From Kordia sp. TARA_039_SRF (lineage in GTDB: Bacteria > Bacteroidota > Bacteroidia > Flavobacteriales > Flavobacteriaceae), in assembly GCA_006383075.2 (NCBI GenBank), contig SMNH02000004.1, positions 62,001 to 126,000 of the forward strand: DNA of 64,000 bases, in the 5' to 3' direction. The notes under the pieces were generated by a model. The model was not told the origin of the DNA. It did not search any database and saw only the letters and a program-made list of their open reading frames with translations. Both the position numbers and the translations under genes were made by a program. Positions 41,385 to 51,197 of this stretch are shown here, piece by piece. Each line of letters starts with the position of its first letter. Within the stretch, counting starts at the first letter, position 1.

Positions 41385-42009
41385 TTATTCTTTAGGAAAT
41401 GATATTACTTTTTCCCAGTTCCATAATTAACACGTTTCTTAAAGTCAATAATTTCATCTTTAATTTTTTATTAGCGTTTTCAATAAGCTCATTTTAAATT
41501 TTCATAATACACAACAAATCAAGTTGCTGAGAATCGAGTATTTAAAATTTTCCATACAATCATACAGAATACACGATTCTCAAAAATCTCAAAAACCAAA
41601 TACGCTACGGAAAAATCTAGTAATCAAATTAGATTTCGGTTTTCGCGTTGGTGCATCATGACAGTTGTATATAATGGTAATTCTAAAATTACAGTTATTA
41701 AATTCATTGTTTTTCATAATAGTTAATTATAATGGTTTTATAAATATATAAATACTTTTGATTTATAATTTATATTATGTTAAATAGAAATATGTGTAAA
41801 ACAAACCCACAACTCCATCAATCAACTAAAAACTACCAACATTATCATCCTAACAAAAATATTTACAAAAAAATAATCGCAAACAAAGAACACCAAAAAG
41901 CGCAGCGACCAAAAACCCAACACCTAACACCCAAAAACAATAACATACATTTAACAAAGCTTTTTAGTTAAAAAAAGAGAAACTCATTCAGAAGCCGTAC
42001 TTTTGCAAA
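41385..42009 (+). other. Non-coding gap, 625 bp
   Basis: No gene is supported; a 64-codon frame at 41777 is Asn/His/Lys-rich low complexity. A hairpin AAATCTA/TAGATTT (41613-41636) lies after CTACGGAAAAA, a string similar to that near 36419. The MFS promoter is at the right edge. Confidence 0.5.
41998..42005 (+). promoter_or_regulatory. Leaderless-type promoter of the MFS gene
   Basis: TACTTTTG matches TAnnTTTG. The ATG at 42010 starts 4 nt after the box, so the transcript probably begins at or near the start codon. Confidence 0.65.
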
Positions 42010-43236
42010 ATGATTTCAAAAAAGCAATCGCAAACAGAATTTATTATCCTAATGGCATCGTTGATGTCCATTGTAGCACTCTCCATCGACGCCATTCTTC
42101 CAGCATTGGATGTTATTGGAAATTCTATCGGAATTACAGATGATCGAAACAATCAAACGCTGATTACCATGATTTTTCTCGGTCTAGGCTTCGGACAGTT
42201 GATTTTCGGACCGCTTTCCGACAGTATGGGACGAAAACCAATTATCTATATCGGATTTACGCTGTTCGTTTTTGCGAGTTTTATTTGCGTCCTAGCGCCA
42301 AATTTAGAAATCATGATTCTGGGACGTATTCTGCAAGGTATCGGATTATCCGCTCCACGAACCATCAGTATTGCGATGGTTCGCGATAGTTTTAGCGGTG
42401 ATTATATGGCAAAAATCATGTCGTTTATCGTGGCGATTTTTATCCTAGTTCCTGTCGTAGCACCAGCGTTAGGAAAGCTTTTACTCGATTCATTCGGCTG
42501 GAAAGCTATCTTTAACAGTCAGTTAATTTTTGGTGCAATCATCATGATTTGGCTCTGGAAACGGCAACCCGAAACCCTTCATCCAGAACATAAGATAAAA
42601 GTGTCTAAAAAGTTATTTTTCAATGGATTAAAAGAATTTATGAAATTCAAAACCTCCATAGCTTTTACCTTAATTTCAGGATTCATCACAGGTTCATTTA
42701 TGGTGTATTTAAGTGCTTCGCAAGACATCTTTCAAAATCAATACGGTTTGGTGGAAGAATTTCCATACATCTTTGCAGCACTTGCTATTTCGGTTGGTTT
42801 TGCCACGTTTTTAAATGGTAATTTGGTGCTAAAATTCGGAATGTACAAATTGGTTCGTGCCTTTTTAATTTTATTCACCACAATTCCACTAATCTATTTA
42901 TTGTTCTACTATGGACAACCAAATCCGAATGCTTACGTACTCGTAATCTTTTTTGCCATTCAGTTTTTCTCTATTGGTTTCCTTTTCGGGAATTTACGCT
43001 CGTTGGCGATGCAGCCTGTCGGACACATTGCGGGAGTTGGCGCTGCTATCAACGGTTTTGTCTCAACAATTATGGCGGTTCCGATTGCCACGTTTATTGG
43101 ACGATTTATCACAGATAGTGCTTCTCCTCTATTCATCGGATTCTTAATTTGTGGCGCAACATCGATTGGAATTTTAATCATTCTTAAAAAGTCACTTACT
43201 TCGGGAAAAGCACACGAAGCATTGCGTAGCAACTAG
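42010..43236 (+). CDS. Bcr/CflA-type MFS drug exporter
   Basis: The 408-residue protein has 12 hydrophobic helices and the motif A variant FGPLSDSMGRKPI (residues about 71-83) between helices 2 and 3, characteristic of DHA1 / Bcr-CflA proton-driven exporters. The motif C-like GRILQGIGLSAPR lies at about 107-119. Substrates in the family include bicyclomycin, chloramphenicol and sulfathiazole; here unknown. Leaderless-type promoter. Gene is monocistronic. Confidence 0.92.
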   Translation: MISKKQSQTEFIILMASLMSIVALSIDAILPALDVIGNSIGITDDRNNQTLITMIFLGLGFGQLIFGPLSDSMGRKPIIYIGFTLFVFASFICVLAPNLEIMILGRILQGIGLSAPRTISIAMVRDSFSGDYMAKIMSFIVAIFILVPVVAPALGKLLLDSFGWKAIFNSQLIFGAIIMIWLWKRQPETLHPEHKIKVSKKLFFNGLKEFMKFKTSIAFTLISGFITGSFMVYLSASQDIFQNQYGLVEEFPYIFAALAISVGFATFLNGNLVLKFGMYKLVRAFLILFTTIPLIYLLFYYGQPNPNAYVLVIFFAIQFFSIGFLFGNLRSLAMQPVGHIAGVGAAINGFVSTIMAVPIATFIGRFITDSASPLFIGFLICGATSIGILIILKKSLTSGKAHEALRSN

Positions 43237-43364
43237 TAAAACATTTCAACTTAAATATAAGTCTCGATTATCGATTGACAAAAACAGCTTCATTGTCAAC
43301 CACATAAGTTTGTAAAAAAACAATCTTTTACCTAAGTTTACGGCAAAACCTAGACTGACCGAAC

Positions 43365-45545
43365 ATGAAAAAGATTATTATTGCATTTCTTGTAAGTATA
43401 TTTCTTAGTATTCCCTATGTAAAAGCACAACATTCGGTAGCACGTGATTGGAATGAAGAATTGCTGAACGCCATTAGAAACGACTTTGCACGTCCTACAG
43501 TACATGCGCGAAACCTATTTCACAGTGCCATAGTCATGTATGATATTTGGGCTGTGTTTGATGCTACGTCAGAAACTGTTTTTTTAGGAAAAACCTTTGG
43601 AAACTACACAAGTACCTTCAACGGAATTGCTACGCCAACAGATGTAGATGCTGCACGACATGAAGCCATGAGCTACGCAATGTTCCGATTGCTAAAACAT
43701 CGTTTTCAAAACTCTCCTGGATATACTGCTTCACTAAATTCCTTTCAAACATTACTACAATCGTACGGTTATGATATCAATTTTACGTCTACCGATTACA
43801 GCACAGGTTCGTACGCAGCATTAGGAAATCATATTGCGGATGAAATCATAGCTTTCGGTCTGCAAGATGGTTCTAACGAACAAAATGATTATGCCAACGA
43901 GCACTATCAGCCAGCAAACAGTCCATTAATTCTCGATTTATACGAAGATAACGATAACATCAATCCGAATAAATGGCAACCACTAGCTTTTGACGTATAT
44001 ATAGACCAAAGCGGGAATACATTTCCGCTAAATACACCTGCGTTTTTAAGTCCAGAATGGGGAGAAGTAACTCCTTTTGCTCTAAAACCGCAAGATTTAC
44101 AAATCATTAACGAAGGATTTGATTGTTATGTCTACAACGATCCTGGAGCACCAGAATACATTCAAAACTCCAATGAAGATGGTATTGACGATCCGTACAA
44201 ATGGCATTTTGCATTAGTAGCTTTATGGTCTTCGCATTTAGATCCTGCCGACAATACCATGATTGACATTTCGCCAGGCGCACTTGGAAACCTACCTACA
44301 TCAGCCTTTCCAACAACATTTCAAGAATATCAAAATTTTTATGATATCATCAACGGTGGCGACCCGAGTACGGGACATGCCATCAATCCTGCGACGAATA
44401 TGCCGTACACACCACAAATGGTAAAAAGAGCGGATTATGCGCGTGTTTTAGCAGAGTTTTGGGCAGACGGACCTGATTCTGAAACACCGCCAGGACACTG
44501 GTTTACAATTCTAAACTATGTAAGTGACCATCCACAATTAGAAAAACGTTTGAACGGTTCTGGACCAATTTTGAGCGATTTGGAATGGGATGTAAAATGT
44601 TACTTGACGCTCGGTGGCGCAATGCATGATGCAGCTGTAAATACGTGGGGAATTAAGGGGTATTACGATTACATTCGACCAATTTCTGCCATTCGATACA
44701 TGGCAGCAAAAGGACAAAGTTCCAATGCGTCACTTCCAAGTTATGATCCGCATGGATTGCCATTAATACCAAATTTTATAGAATTAATTGAAACAGGCGA
44801 CCCGTTAGCGGGAACGAATGATGAAAACGTTGGAAAAGTAAAAGTCTACGCATGGAAAGGACCTGATTATATCAACGACCCAACACAAGACATTGCAGGT
44901 GTTGACTGGATTCTAGCGAGTAAATGGTGGCCATATCAACGAGCAACCTTTGTAACGCCTCCTTTTGCAGGATATCTCTCAGGACATTCTACATTTTCAA
45001 GAGCTGCCGCAGAAGTAATGACTTTACTGACTGGTGACGAATTTTTCCCTGGCGGAATGGGAACTTTCGACATTCAACAAGATAACTTTTTAGTCTTTGA
45101 GAAAGGACCAAGTGCGCCATTCACACTGCAATGGGCAACTTATCGTGATGCGTCTGACCAAACTAGTTTATCGAGAATTTGGGGTGGAATTCATCCGCCA
45201 ATCGATGACATACGTGGACGTATCATCGGAATACAAGTAGGAATTGATGCTTATAACAAAGCAACCAATTATTTTAATGGCACATTAAGCACAGAAGAAT
45301 TCACGCAAAACACTACAAAAGTATATCCAGTTCCGTTTACCAATCAACTCACGATTGAAACTGCAAACGAAACCATTTCCAAAGTAGATTTATACAGCAT
45401 TGAAGGACGTTTGGTCTTTACAAAAACCATCAACGCCACTCAAAAAACGATACACATGCCAAGTTTGCAAGCAGGATTATATTTCTTAAAGGGTTATGAT
45501 ACTACGGGGAAAATTGTGCTTCAAGAGAAAGTGATTAAAAAGTAA
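43365..45545 (+). CDS. Vanadium haloperoxidase-like PAP2 protein with T9SS tail
   Basis: The 726-residue exported protein (signal peptide ending VKAQH) has a helical vanadium-haloperoxidase/PAP2 fold with all three active-site motifs: K431-x6-RP (KGYYDYIRP), SGHS at 539-542 and SR-x5-H-x3-D with R604, H610 and D614. The last 75 residues are a type A T9SS sorting domain (KVYPVPFTNQLTIE...QAGLYFLKGY). It is thus surface-secreted. In marine flavobacteria homologues are bromo/iodoperoxidases or acid phosphatases; residues do not decide which. Confidence 0.88.
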   Translation: MKKIIIAFLVSIFLSIPYVKAQHSVARDWNEELLNAIRNDFARPTVHARNLFHSAIVMYDIWAVFDATSETVFLGKTFGNYTSTFNGIATPTDVDAARHEAMSYAMFRLLKHRFQNSPGYTASLNSFQTLLQSYGYDINFTSTDYSTGSYAALGNHIADEIIAFGLQDGSNEQNDYANEHYQPANSPLILDLYEDNDNINPNKWQPLAFDVYIDQSGNTFPLNTPAFLSPEWGEVTPFALKPQDLQIINEGFDCYVYNDPGAPEYIQNSNEDGIDDPYKWHFALVALWSSHLDPADNTMIDISPGALGNLPTSAFPTTFQEYQNFYDIINGGDPSTGHAINPATNMPYTPQMVKRADYARVLAEFWADGPDSETPPGHWFTILNYVSDHPQLEKRLNGSGPILSDLEWDVKCYLTLGGAMHDAAVNTWGIKGYYDYIRPISAIRYMAAKGQSSNASLPSYDPHGLPLIPNFIELIETGDPLAGTNDENVGKVKVYAWKGPDYINDPTQDIAGVDWILASKWWPYQRATFVTPPFAGYLSGHSTFSRAAAEVMTLLTGDEFFPGGMGTFDIQQDNFLVFEKGPSAPFTLQWATYRDASDQTSLSRIWGGIHPPIDDIRGRIIGIQVGIDAYNKATNYFNGTLSTEEFTQNTTKVYPVPFTNQLTIETANETISKVDLYSIEGRLVFTKTINATQKTIHMPSLQAGLYFLKGYDTTGKIVLQEKVIKK

Positions 45546-45986
45546 TTTAGACTTTTTAGATTTTTAGACGCGCTTCACTTCGCAAGCTCAGTTTTCGCTT
45601 TAGAGGCACTTTGCTTTTAGGTTTTATGCGATAAAACACTATATTTCAAAGTACTTCTCGATACATTTTTCCTTTCATTTCGACAAGCTCAATGTGCAGG
45701 AAAAACACTCGAAGTGACGATATTGTTAATGTAGCAATTTGAGAATTTGAAATTGTACCAATGTTTTTATATTTAAGATTGAAAATGCACTTCGTCAAGC
45801 TGAACTTGATTCAGCTTCTCACAAATAGCTAAAATTGAAGTAACGTTTTGTAAAAGCCTAATTATAAATTATAAATGCTAAACATTGAATTGAGCGAAGC
45901 GATATAAAAAAGTCTAAAATCTAGTAGCAAAGCGGTCTAGATTCTAACAGCGAAGCGAATCTAAGCACGAAGTGCATCTAACAAAT
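45546..45986. other. Non-coding gap with small palindromic repeats
   Basis: The 441 bp hold no gene. They contain several short palindromes, including AAGCTGAA/TTCAGCTT (45797-45817) with 5-nt loop, whose 15-bp core CTGAACTTGATTCAG is identical to 57277-57291. Several GCGAAGCG strings also occur (from about 45945). These look like worn interspersed repeats. Confidence 0.6.
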
Positions 45987-47207
45987 CTACTCCACTATCT
46001 CACTTTCAAAAACTACCTGACTCTCCAACGTTCGATGTACAGGACATTTTGCTGCAATTTCTTTGAGTCGTTCTTTTTGTTCGTCCGTAAGATTTCCGAC
46101 GAATTTTAGTTTTTTGGTGATAAAATCCAATCGTGTGGGTTTTTCAAGCTCAATGCCGAGTTCAGTATTTTTCCTTTTACTGTGTGAAATATATACGAAA
46201 ACTTCTTGCAAATCCCACTGTTTGCGGTCTGCGTACATTTTGAGTGTCATGGTGGTACATGCCGCCAAACTCGCATATAATAATTGATATGGCGACGGAC
46301 CAAAATCATCTCCGCCAACAGAAACAGGTTCGTCTGCAATCAAATCGTGGTTTTTCATTTGAATTTTCGTAGTAAAATTATCTTCTATCAGATTCAAATG
46401 TGCAATTAATTGTTCGCCTTCAGTAGCTAACATTTCGTTCTGCTGTCGCGGAAAATAACGGTCTACCCACGCTCCTATCATATTTCCAGCATATACACTA
46501 TCGCGTTCTTTCATTAGTAAATGATCGGCATTATCTAACGAAATAAAGCTTTTCGGATGATGCGCTTTGATGTATAAATCTCTAGCATTTTCAATTCCGA
46601 CAATTGTATCTATCGGCGAATGCATGATTAACAGTGGTTTGCGAAGCTTTTTTACAATCGCAGGCAAATCCGTTTTATCAAAATCATTCACAAACTCTTT
46701 ATTAATCACAAAAGGACGCCCGCCGATATTTACTTCTGTTTTTGTGTTTTCTGGAAGTTCATGAATATCATGAGAAAATAAATGCTTTACATGACTTACC
46801 GTTGAAGGTGCGCCAATAGTAGCTACTGCTTTGATATCGTTTAATTTAGAAGCCGCTACCAAAACCGCCGCGCCACCAAGTGAATGTCCAACTAACAAAC
46901 TTGGTGCTTTATAATTTACTTTTATAAATTCATGAACCGCCAATATATCAGAAACATTCGCAGAAAAGTGACTTTCTGCAAATTCACCTTCACTCCTACC
47001 CAACCCTGTAAAATCGAATCGAACAACGCCAAAACCATGTGTTGTTAAAGCTCTGCTGATATTTTTTACCGCAGAAAGTGTACTACTACAGGTAAAACAA
47101 TGCGCAAAAATTGCGAAATAATTCGGTTTCTGATTGGCAGGTAGTTCTAAATACGCATGTAATTGATATCCGTTTTTATTGACTATTTGAAGTTTGGTAC
47201 TTTTCAT
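45987..47207 (-). CDS. Alpha/beta hydrolase fused to OsmC domain
   Basis: The 406-residue bifunctional protein has an N-terminal alpha/beta hydrolase (residues 1-250: [11 protein letters not shown], nucleophile in GHSLGGA about 108-114, acid in HSPIDTIVG about 197). An OsmC/YhfA-like domain follows (265-400) with the peroxidatic pair Cys in [12 protein letters not shown] (about 319) and CPVHRTLE (about 390). OsmC removes organic hydroperoxides by thiol chemistry. The fusion is known in flavobacteria and other bacteria. Confidence 0.9.
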   Translation of the reverse strand: MKSTKLQIVNKNGYQLHAYLELPANQKPNYFAIFAHCFTCSSTLSAVKNISRALTTHGFGVVRFDFTGLGRSEGEFAESHFSANVSDILAVHEFIKVNYKAPSLLVGHSLGGAAVLVAASKLNDIKAVATIGAPSTVSHVKHLFSHDIHELPENTKTEVNIGGRPFVINKEFVNDFDKTDLPAIVKKLRKPLLIMHSPIDTIVGIENARDLYIKAHHPKSFISLDNADHLLMKERDSVYAGNMIGAWVDRYFPRQQNEMLATEGEQLIAHLNLIEDNFTTKIQMKNHDLIADEPVSVGGDDFGPSPYQLLYASLAACTTMTLKMYADRKQWDLQEVFVYISHSKRKNTELGIELEKPTRLDFITKKLKFVGNLTDEQKERLKEIAAKCPVHRTLESQVVFESEIVE

Positions 47208-47267
47208 AGGATGATTTTTATCTACGTGTGTTTTTACATAGATTTAGTACGTTAAAAATACAAAACA

Positions 47268-48830
47268 TTACGAACTACACGAAAGCATAGAACAGCCAAC
47301 CTTATGTCGCGCCCACTCAGGACGTTTGGCATACCATTTTTCGTATTCAGGTTGTTCGTTGTACGGACGTTTTAGCAATTCGTACAATTCTTCAATTACT
47401 GAATAATCGCCTTTGTCGGCAGCATTAATCGCGAGTTGTGCCATATAATTTCGCAATACATATTTCGGATTGACGTCATACATATTGAATTTTCGTGTTT
47501 CGTCTTTGGCTTCTTCTGTAATTAATAAAGAAAGATAATTTTCAAACCATTTCAACCACGCAGCCGTTACTTTTCCTGCTAATTCCAGCGGTTTGTAGAA
47601 TGATGTATGTACTTTTTGAAAAGCTTCTTGTGGTGTATTTTTCTTTTGCACACGTGGCAATTCGCGGAAAAAGATGGTCATATCCGTTTCTGTGAGTTGT
47701 AGATTTTCTTCTAAATCTTCAATCAATTGCTCCGTTTGTGTGTTGATTTGCGTCAAACCGAGCTTTTTTGACATCATTTCCACATATTTTTTGTCAAAAT
47801 CTTGCTGATAACCTTCCAAAATGGCTTCCAAAGGTTTAGCATCTTCAATGAGTGGATACAATGCATTTGCTAGTTGAATCAAGTTCCACAAGGTAATTCC
47901 TGGCTGATTTCCATACGCATACCGATGATTTCTGCTATCTGTCGTATTTGGCGTCCAATTTGGATCATATCCTTCCAACCAACCGTACGGTCCGTAATCA
48001 ATCGTCAATCCTAAAATGGACATATTATCCGTATTCATTACACCATGTACAAATCCGACACGTTGCCAGTGTAGTACCATGTCGAGCGAAGCATTTACAA
48101 CGTTTTGAAAGAAGGAAATATATTTTTCTTTTCCTTCTGCTTGAATGTCTTTGTAAAAATGTCGAATCGTGTAATCTGCCAGATTTTTAAGGTTTTTATG
48201 ATCTTTTCGAGCTGTAAATATTTGAAAGTTCCCAAAGCGCACAAAACTCGGTGCTACTCTACATACTACAGCTCCTTTTTCATATTCCTGATTGCCGTCG
48301 TACAACATATCGCGCAACACGTCATCGCCTGTCAGCATCAACGAAAGTGAACGCGTGGTTGGTACGCCCAAATAATACATGGCTTCGCTACACAAATGCT
48401 CTCGGATAGACGAGCGCAGTACTGCTAAACCATCTGCAGTACGTGAATACGGCGTTGCTCCTGCTCCTTTTAATTGCAAAGCCCACTGTTTGCCATTTGC
48501 ACGAACTTCCGCTAAATTAATGGCTCTGCCGTCGCCCAATTGTCCTGCCCAATGCCCAAACTGATGTCCGCCATAGCACATCGCATACGGATTGGTTTTT
48601 GGATAGACTTTTTTCCCTGAGAAAATATTTAAAAATTCTTCCGACTGTGTATCGTTTTCCAAATCGAGCATTGCTGCCACTTCATCGGCAACGTGAATCA
48701 GTTTTGGATTGGACGGAATTCGCGGTGTCACGTATGAATAACAAGCTTCAAACACTTTGCGTCGTGTGTTGTTTTTGTTGGAATCTGCGGGTAATTCTTT
48801 ATTGAATGTATCTTTTATGTTGAGTTTCAT
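47268..48830 (-). CDS. selO: SelO pseudokinase-type protein adenylyltransferase
   Basis: From ATG 48830 the protein has 520 residues. This start is preferred over the one at 48881 because a -7-like box (TATCTTTA, minus strand, 48851-48858) lies between them. It has the SelO/YdiU hallmarks: HQFGHWAGQLGDGRA (about 92-106), LKGAGATPYSRTADG (about 118-132), and the inverted active-site region MNTDNMSILGLTIDYGPYGWL (near 253-273). SelO AMPylates proteins in redox stress. The C-terminus VGCSMLSCSS ends in TAA with Cys, and no in-frame UGA for selenocysteine. Confidence 0.93.
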   Translation of the reverse strand: MKLNIKDTFNKELPADSNKNNTRRKVFEACYSYVTPRIPSNPKLIHVADEVAAMLDLENDTQSEEFLNIFSGKKVYPKTNPYAMCYGGHQFGHWAGQLGDGRAINLAEVRANGKQWALQLKGAGATPYSRTADGLAVLRSSIREHLCSEAMYYLGVPTTRSLSLMLTGDDVLRDMLYDGNQEYEKGAVVCRVAPSFVRFGNFQIFTARKDHKNLKNLADYTIRHFYKDIQAEGKEKYISFFQNVVNASLDMVLHWQRVGFVHGVMNTDNMSILGLTIDYGPYGWLEGYDPNWTPNTTDSRNHRYAYGNQPGITLWNLIQLANALYPLIEDAKPLEAILEGYQQDFDKKYVEMMSKKLGLTQINTQTEQLIEDLEENLQLTETDMTIFFRELPRVQKKNTPQEAFQKVHTSFYKPLELAGKVTAAWLKWFENYLSLLITEEAKDETRKFNMYDVNPKYVLRNYMAQLAINAADKGDYSVIEELYELLKRPYNEQPEYEKWYAKRPEWARHKVGCSMLSCSS

Positions 48831-48941
48831 TAGTAGCAATTTCTTAATTGTAAAGATACTACTTATTCTTTGCTGCGGCAATGATGGTTTTGTATCTATG
48901 ATTAACTTTAGTATTATGCGAGTTTATTCAAATAAAAATTA

Positions 48942-49190
48942 TTTCTTTTCAATGAAACAAATTTCAAAAAACTAAAATTCAGTTATTTACTTTCTTTTCT
49001 TTGCTCGCCCAAAGTAAAGAAACAAAAGAAAAGGCGCTTTTCCAGAGGTGTTTTTACTTTTCTCTTTTAGGGAGAAAAGTAAAACCGCAGGACTTTTTCT
49101 AAATTTCTTCCAAGGCTTCAGAAATTTTTAACGAAAAATTCCTGCTACACTGCGGAAAAGATAAAAACTACTTTTGATTTATATATCGAA
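48942..49190 (+). repeat. Interspersed palindromic repeat, copy B
   Basis: About 250 bp matching 22962-23211 in the same orientation. Most differences are single bases and small indels. It ends 15 bp before a promoter-like TATTTTTG of the following pseudouridine synthase, so it may also affect that gene. It lies in the 386-bp gap from the SelO start to 49216. Confidence 0.8.
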
Positions 49191-49205
49191 CTTATTTTAG
49201 ATTGT

Positions 49206-49213
49206 TATTTTTG
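49206..49213 (+). promoter_or_regulatory. Leaderless-type promoter of the RluA gene
   Basis: TATTTTTG matches TAnnTTTG and lies 3 nt before ATG 49217. The TTG at 49202 is inside the promoter, so 49217 is the right start. Confidence 0.65.
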
Positions 49214-49216
49214 CGC

Positions 49217-49921
49217 ATGATTTTATACGAAGATGATTTTGTAATTGCTGTGGCAAAACCGAATAATGTATTGGTACATCATTCGTCTATGGCGCGAAAT
49301 CAGTCGGAAGCACAAACTTTACTTGAATTACTTCAAGAACGATTTAACAAAAGCTTTTACCCGATTCATCGTTTGGATAGAAAAACCTCTGGAATTGTAT
49401 TGTGTGCTAAGGAAACACAATATGTTTCTGCGTTTCAGCATCTTTTTATGACGAATCAGATTGAAAAAGTGTATTATGGCATTGTAAGAGGATTTGCTCC
49501 CGAAAACGGACAGATTGATTCGCCCGTAAAAGGTCGTGATGCGAAGGTTTATAAAGATGCTTTGACAGCTTTTGAAACGTTAGCGACAGTTGAATTGCCA
49601 ATCGCTGTGCAACCTTTTGAAACATCGCGTTATAGTTTGGTGAAATTGTTGCCAAAAACGGGCAGAATGCATCAATTGCGAATTCACCTCAATAAAATCA
49701 ATCATCCGTTGATTGGCGATCCAAAATACGGAGACCGCTTTCACAACCGAATGTTTCAAGCCGAATTTGACATTTCTGAGTTGTTTCTACATGCAGTTTC
49801 GCTTTCGTTTGTACATCCTTTTCTACAAAAACCAATCGCGATTCAGAGTTCATTCCCAAGACATTGGCATGCGTTTACAGAAAAAAGTAATTGGGACGTA
49901 CGTTCGTTATTGAATGTCTAA
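49217..49921 (+). CDS. RluA-family pseudouridine synthase
   Basis: The protein has about 234 residues from ATG 49217. It has the family signature HRLDRKTSGIVLCAK with catalytic D54 and KTGRMHQLRIHL (about 151-162). It lacks an N-terminal S4 domain, like the shorter TruC-type enzymes that modify tRNA or rRNA uridines. Substrate position is not determined from sequence; TruC (tRNA U65) is a reasonable guess from length. Confidence 0.9.
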   Translation: MILYEDDFVIAVAKPNNVLVHHSSMARNQSEAQTLLELLQERFNKSFYPIHRLDRKTSGIVLCAKETQYVSAFQHLFMTNQIEKVYYGIVRGFAPENGQIDSPVKGRDAKVYKDALTAFETLATVELPIAVQPFETSRYSLVKLLPKTGRMHQLRIHLNKINHPLIGDPKYGDRFHNRMFQAEFDISELFLHAVSLSFVHPFLQKPIAIQSSFPRHWHAFTEKSNWDVRSLLNV

Positions 49922-49956
49922 CGAAAACTGTAGTTTTGTGTCGTAAATAATTTTTC

Positions 49957-51087
49957 ATGGAATTACTTTCTGCTTTAGGCTTAATGATTATCACGTGTAT
50001 TGTGATTTGGCGTGCGTGTGATGGCTTTGAAATGGCTTCTGATTATTTGGGAAGAAATTTAAAAGACGGTATCAAAGGCGCAACAATTAATGCGATTGGA
50101 AGTAGTTTGCCAGAATTATTTACCACACTTTTTTTTCTATTTGTGTTGAAAGATAAGGATGGTTTTTCGGGCGGCATCGGAACAACTGCTGGAAGTGCCG
50201 TTTTTAATGCGATGATTATTCCCGCAGTGGTGATTATGGCAGTGATTGGAAAAGGAATTGTGAATCAAATTCAAATTTCAAAAAAAGTCATAAAACGCGA
50301 CGGAATTTCCTTGATTTTGTGTGAAATCGTACTTATTCTACTGATTTCTGATACAACTTTAGATTGGTATCACGGTTTGGTATTGATGATTTTGTACGTT
50401 ATTTACATTACCTATATGCTAGTGAGTCAAGGAAAAGGAAGTGTTGATGCTGATTATGAAGCCAGTGCAAATGGAGGCAATCGTGCTGTTGCTTTTTTTC
50501 GAGGTGATTTTGCTACAACCGTACTAGGAAATGATCAAATTAATCGTAAAAAAGCTTGGCTCCTACTGTTCATTTCTATCTTTTTTATTGGAATTGCCTG
50601 TTATTGGTTGGTGGAAGCTTGTGAGCAGTTTGGAAACGCTATCGGCATGCCTGTCTACTTTGTTTCGGTGATTTTAGCCTCTGCAGCGACGAGTGTTCCT
50701 GACACCATTATTTCATGGAAAGATGCCATGAAAGGAAACTATGATGACGCGGTTGCCAATGCGTTGGGAAGCAATATTTTTGATATTTGCTTTGCGCTTG
50801 GATTTCCATTGTTCTTATTCACAATCATCAATGGACCGATTACCATAAACGGAGAAACGCTGGAAAATATAGGGCAACTTCGTGTGCTATTATTGATTAT
50901 TACGATTGTTGCTTTTTTTGTGTATTTGCTACCAAAAGCCATCAAAAAGTCACACGGTTATTTTTTAATTAGTCTGTATGCGCTTTTTGTGTTGTATATT
51001 GTGTGTAAAGGAATGGATAGTGAATGGGCGATTATTGCTGATATTTCTAATATATTGTCAATAATTTCAGAGATGTTTTTTATGTAA
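49957..51087 (+). CDS. Sodium/calcium exchanger (CaCA family)
   Basis: This 376-residue membrane protein carries both alpha repeats: NAIGSSLPELFTTLFF plus GTTAGSAVFNAM (about 46-90) and ASAATSVPDTIISW plus NALGSNIFDI (about 236-275). About 10-11 helices. CaCA antiporters exchange Na+ or H+ for Ca2+ or other ions. It begins 35 bp after the pseudouridine synthase and may be co-transcribed. Confidence 0.9.
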   Translation: MELLSALGLMIITCIVIWRACDGFEMASDYLGRNLKDGIKGATINAIGSSLPELFTTLFFLFVLKDKDGFSGGIGTTAGSAVFNAMIIPAVVIMAVIGKGIVNQIQISKKVIKRDGISLILCEIVLILLISDTTLDWYHGLVLMILYVIYITYMLVSQGKGSVDADYEASANGGNRAVAFFRGDFATTVLGNDQINRKKAWLLLFISIFFIGIACYWLVEACEQFGNAIGMPVYFVSVILASAATSVPDTIISWKDAMKGNYDDAVANALGSNIFDICFALGFPLFLFTIINGPITINGETLENIGQLRVLLLIITIVAFFVYLLPKAIKKSHGYFLISLYALFVLYIVCKGMDSEWAIIADISNILSIISEMFFM

Positions 51088-51197
51088 TTAAAATTTTTTA
51101 AGTGAAGTGATTTAAACTATTTTAATTACTATACTAAAGAAAGACAAGTAGTTAAATACTTGGAGATTTACCGTCAATAATATTGCTCTACTTATAA

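Noticed and set aside
41777-41971. 64-codon open frame rich in Asn, His and Lys
   Set aside because: Composition reflects AT-rich DNA; no promoter, no family, and no overlap with conserved signals.
47268-48881. Selenocysteine-containing SelO
   Set aside because: No in-frame TGA near the C-terminus; Cys codons are used and the gene ends in TAA.
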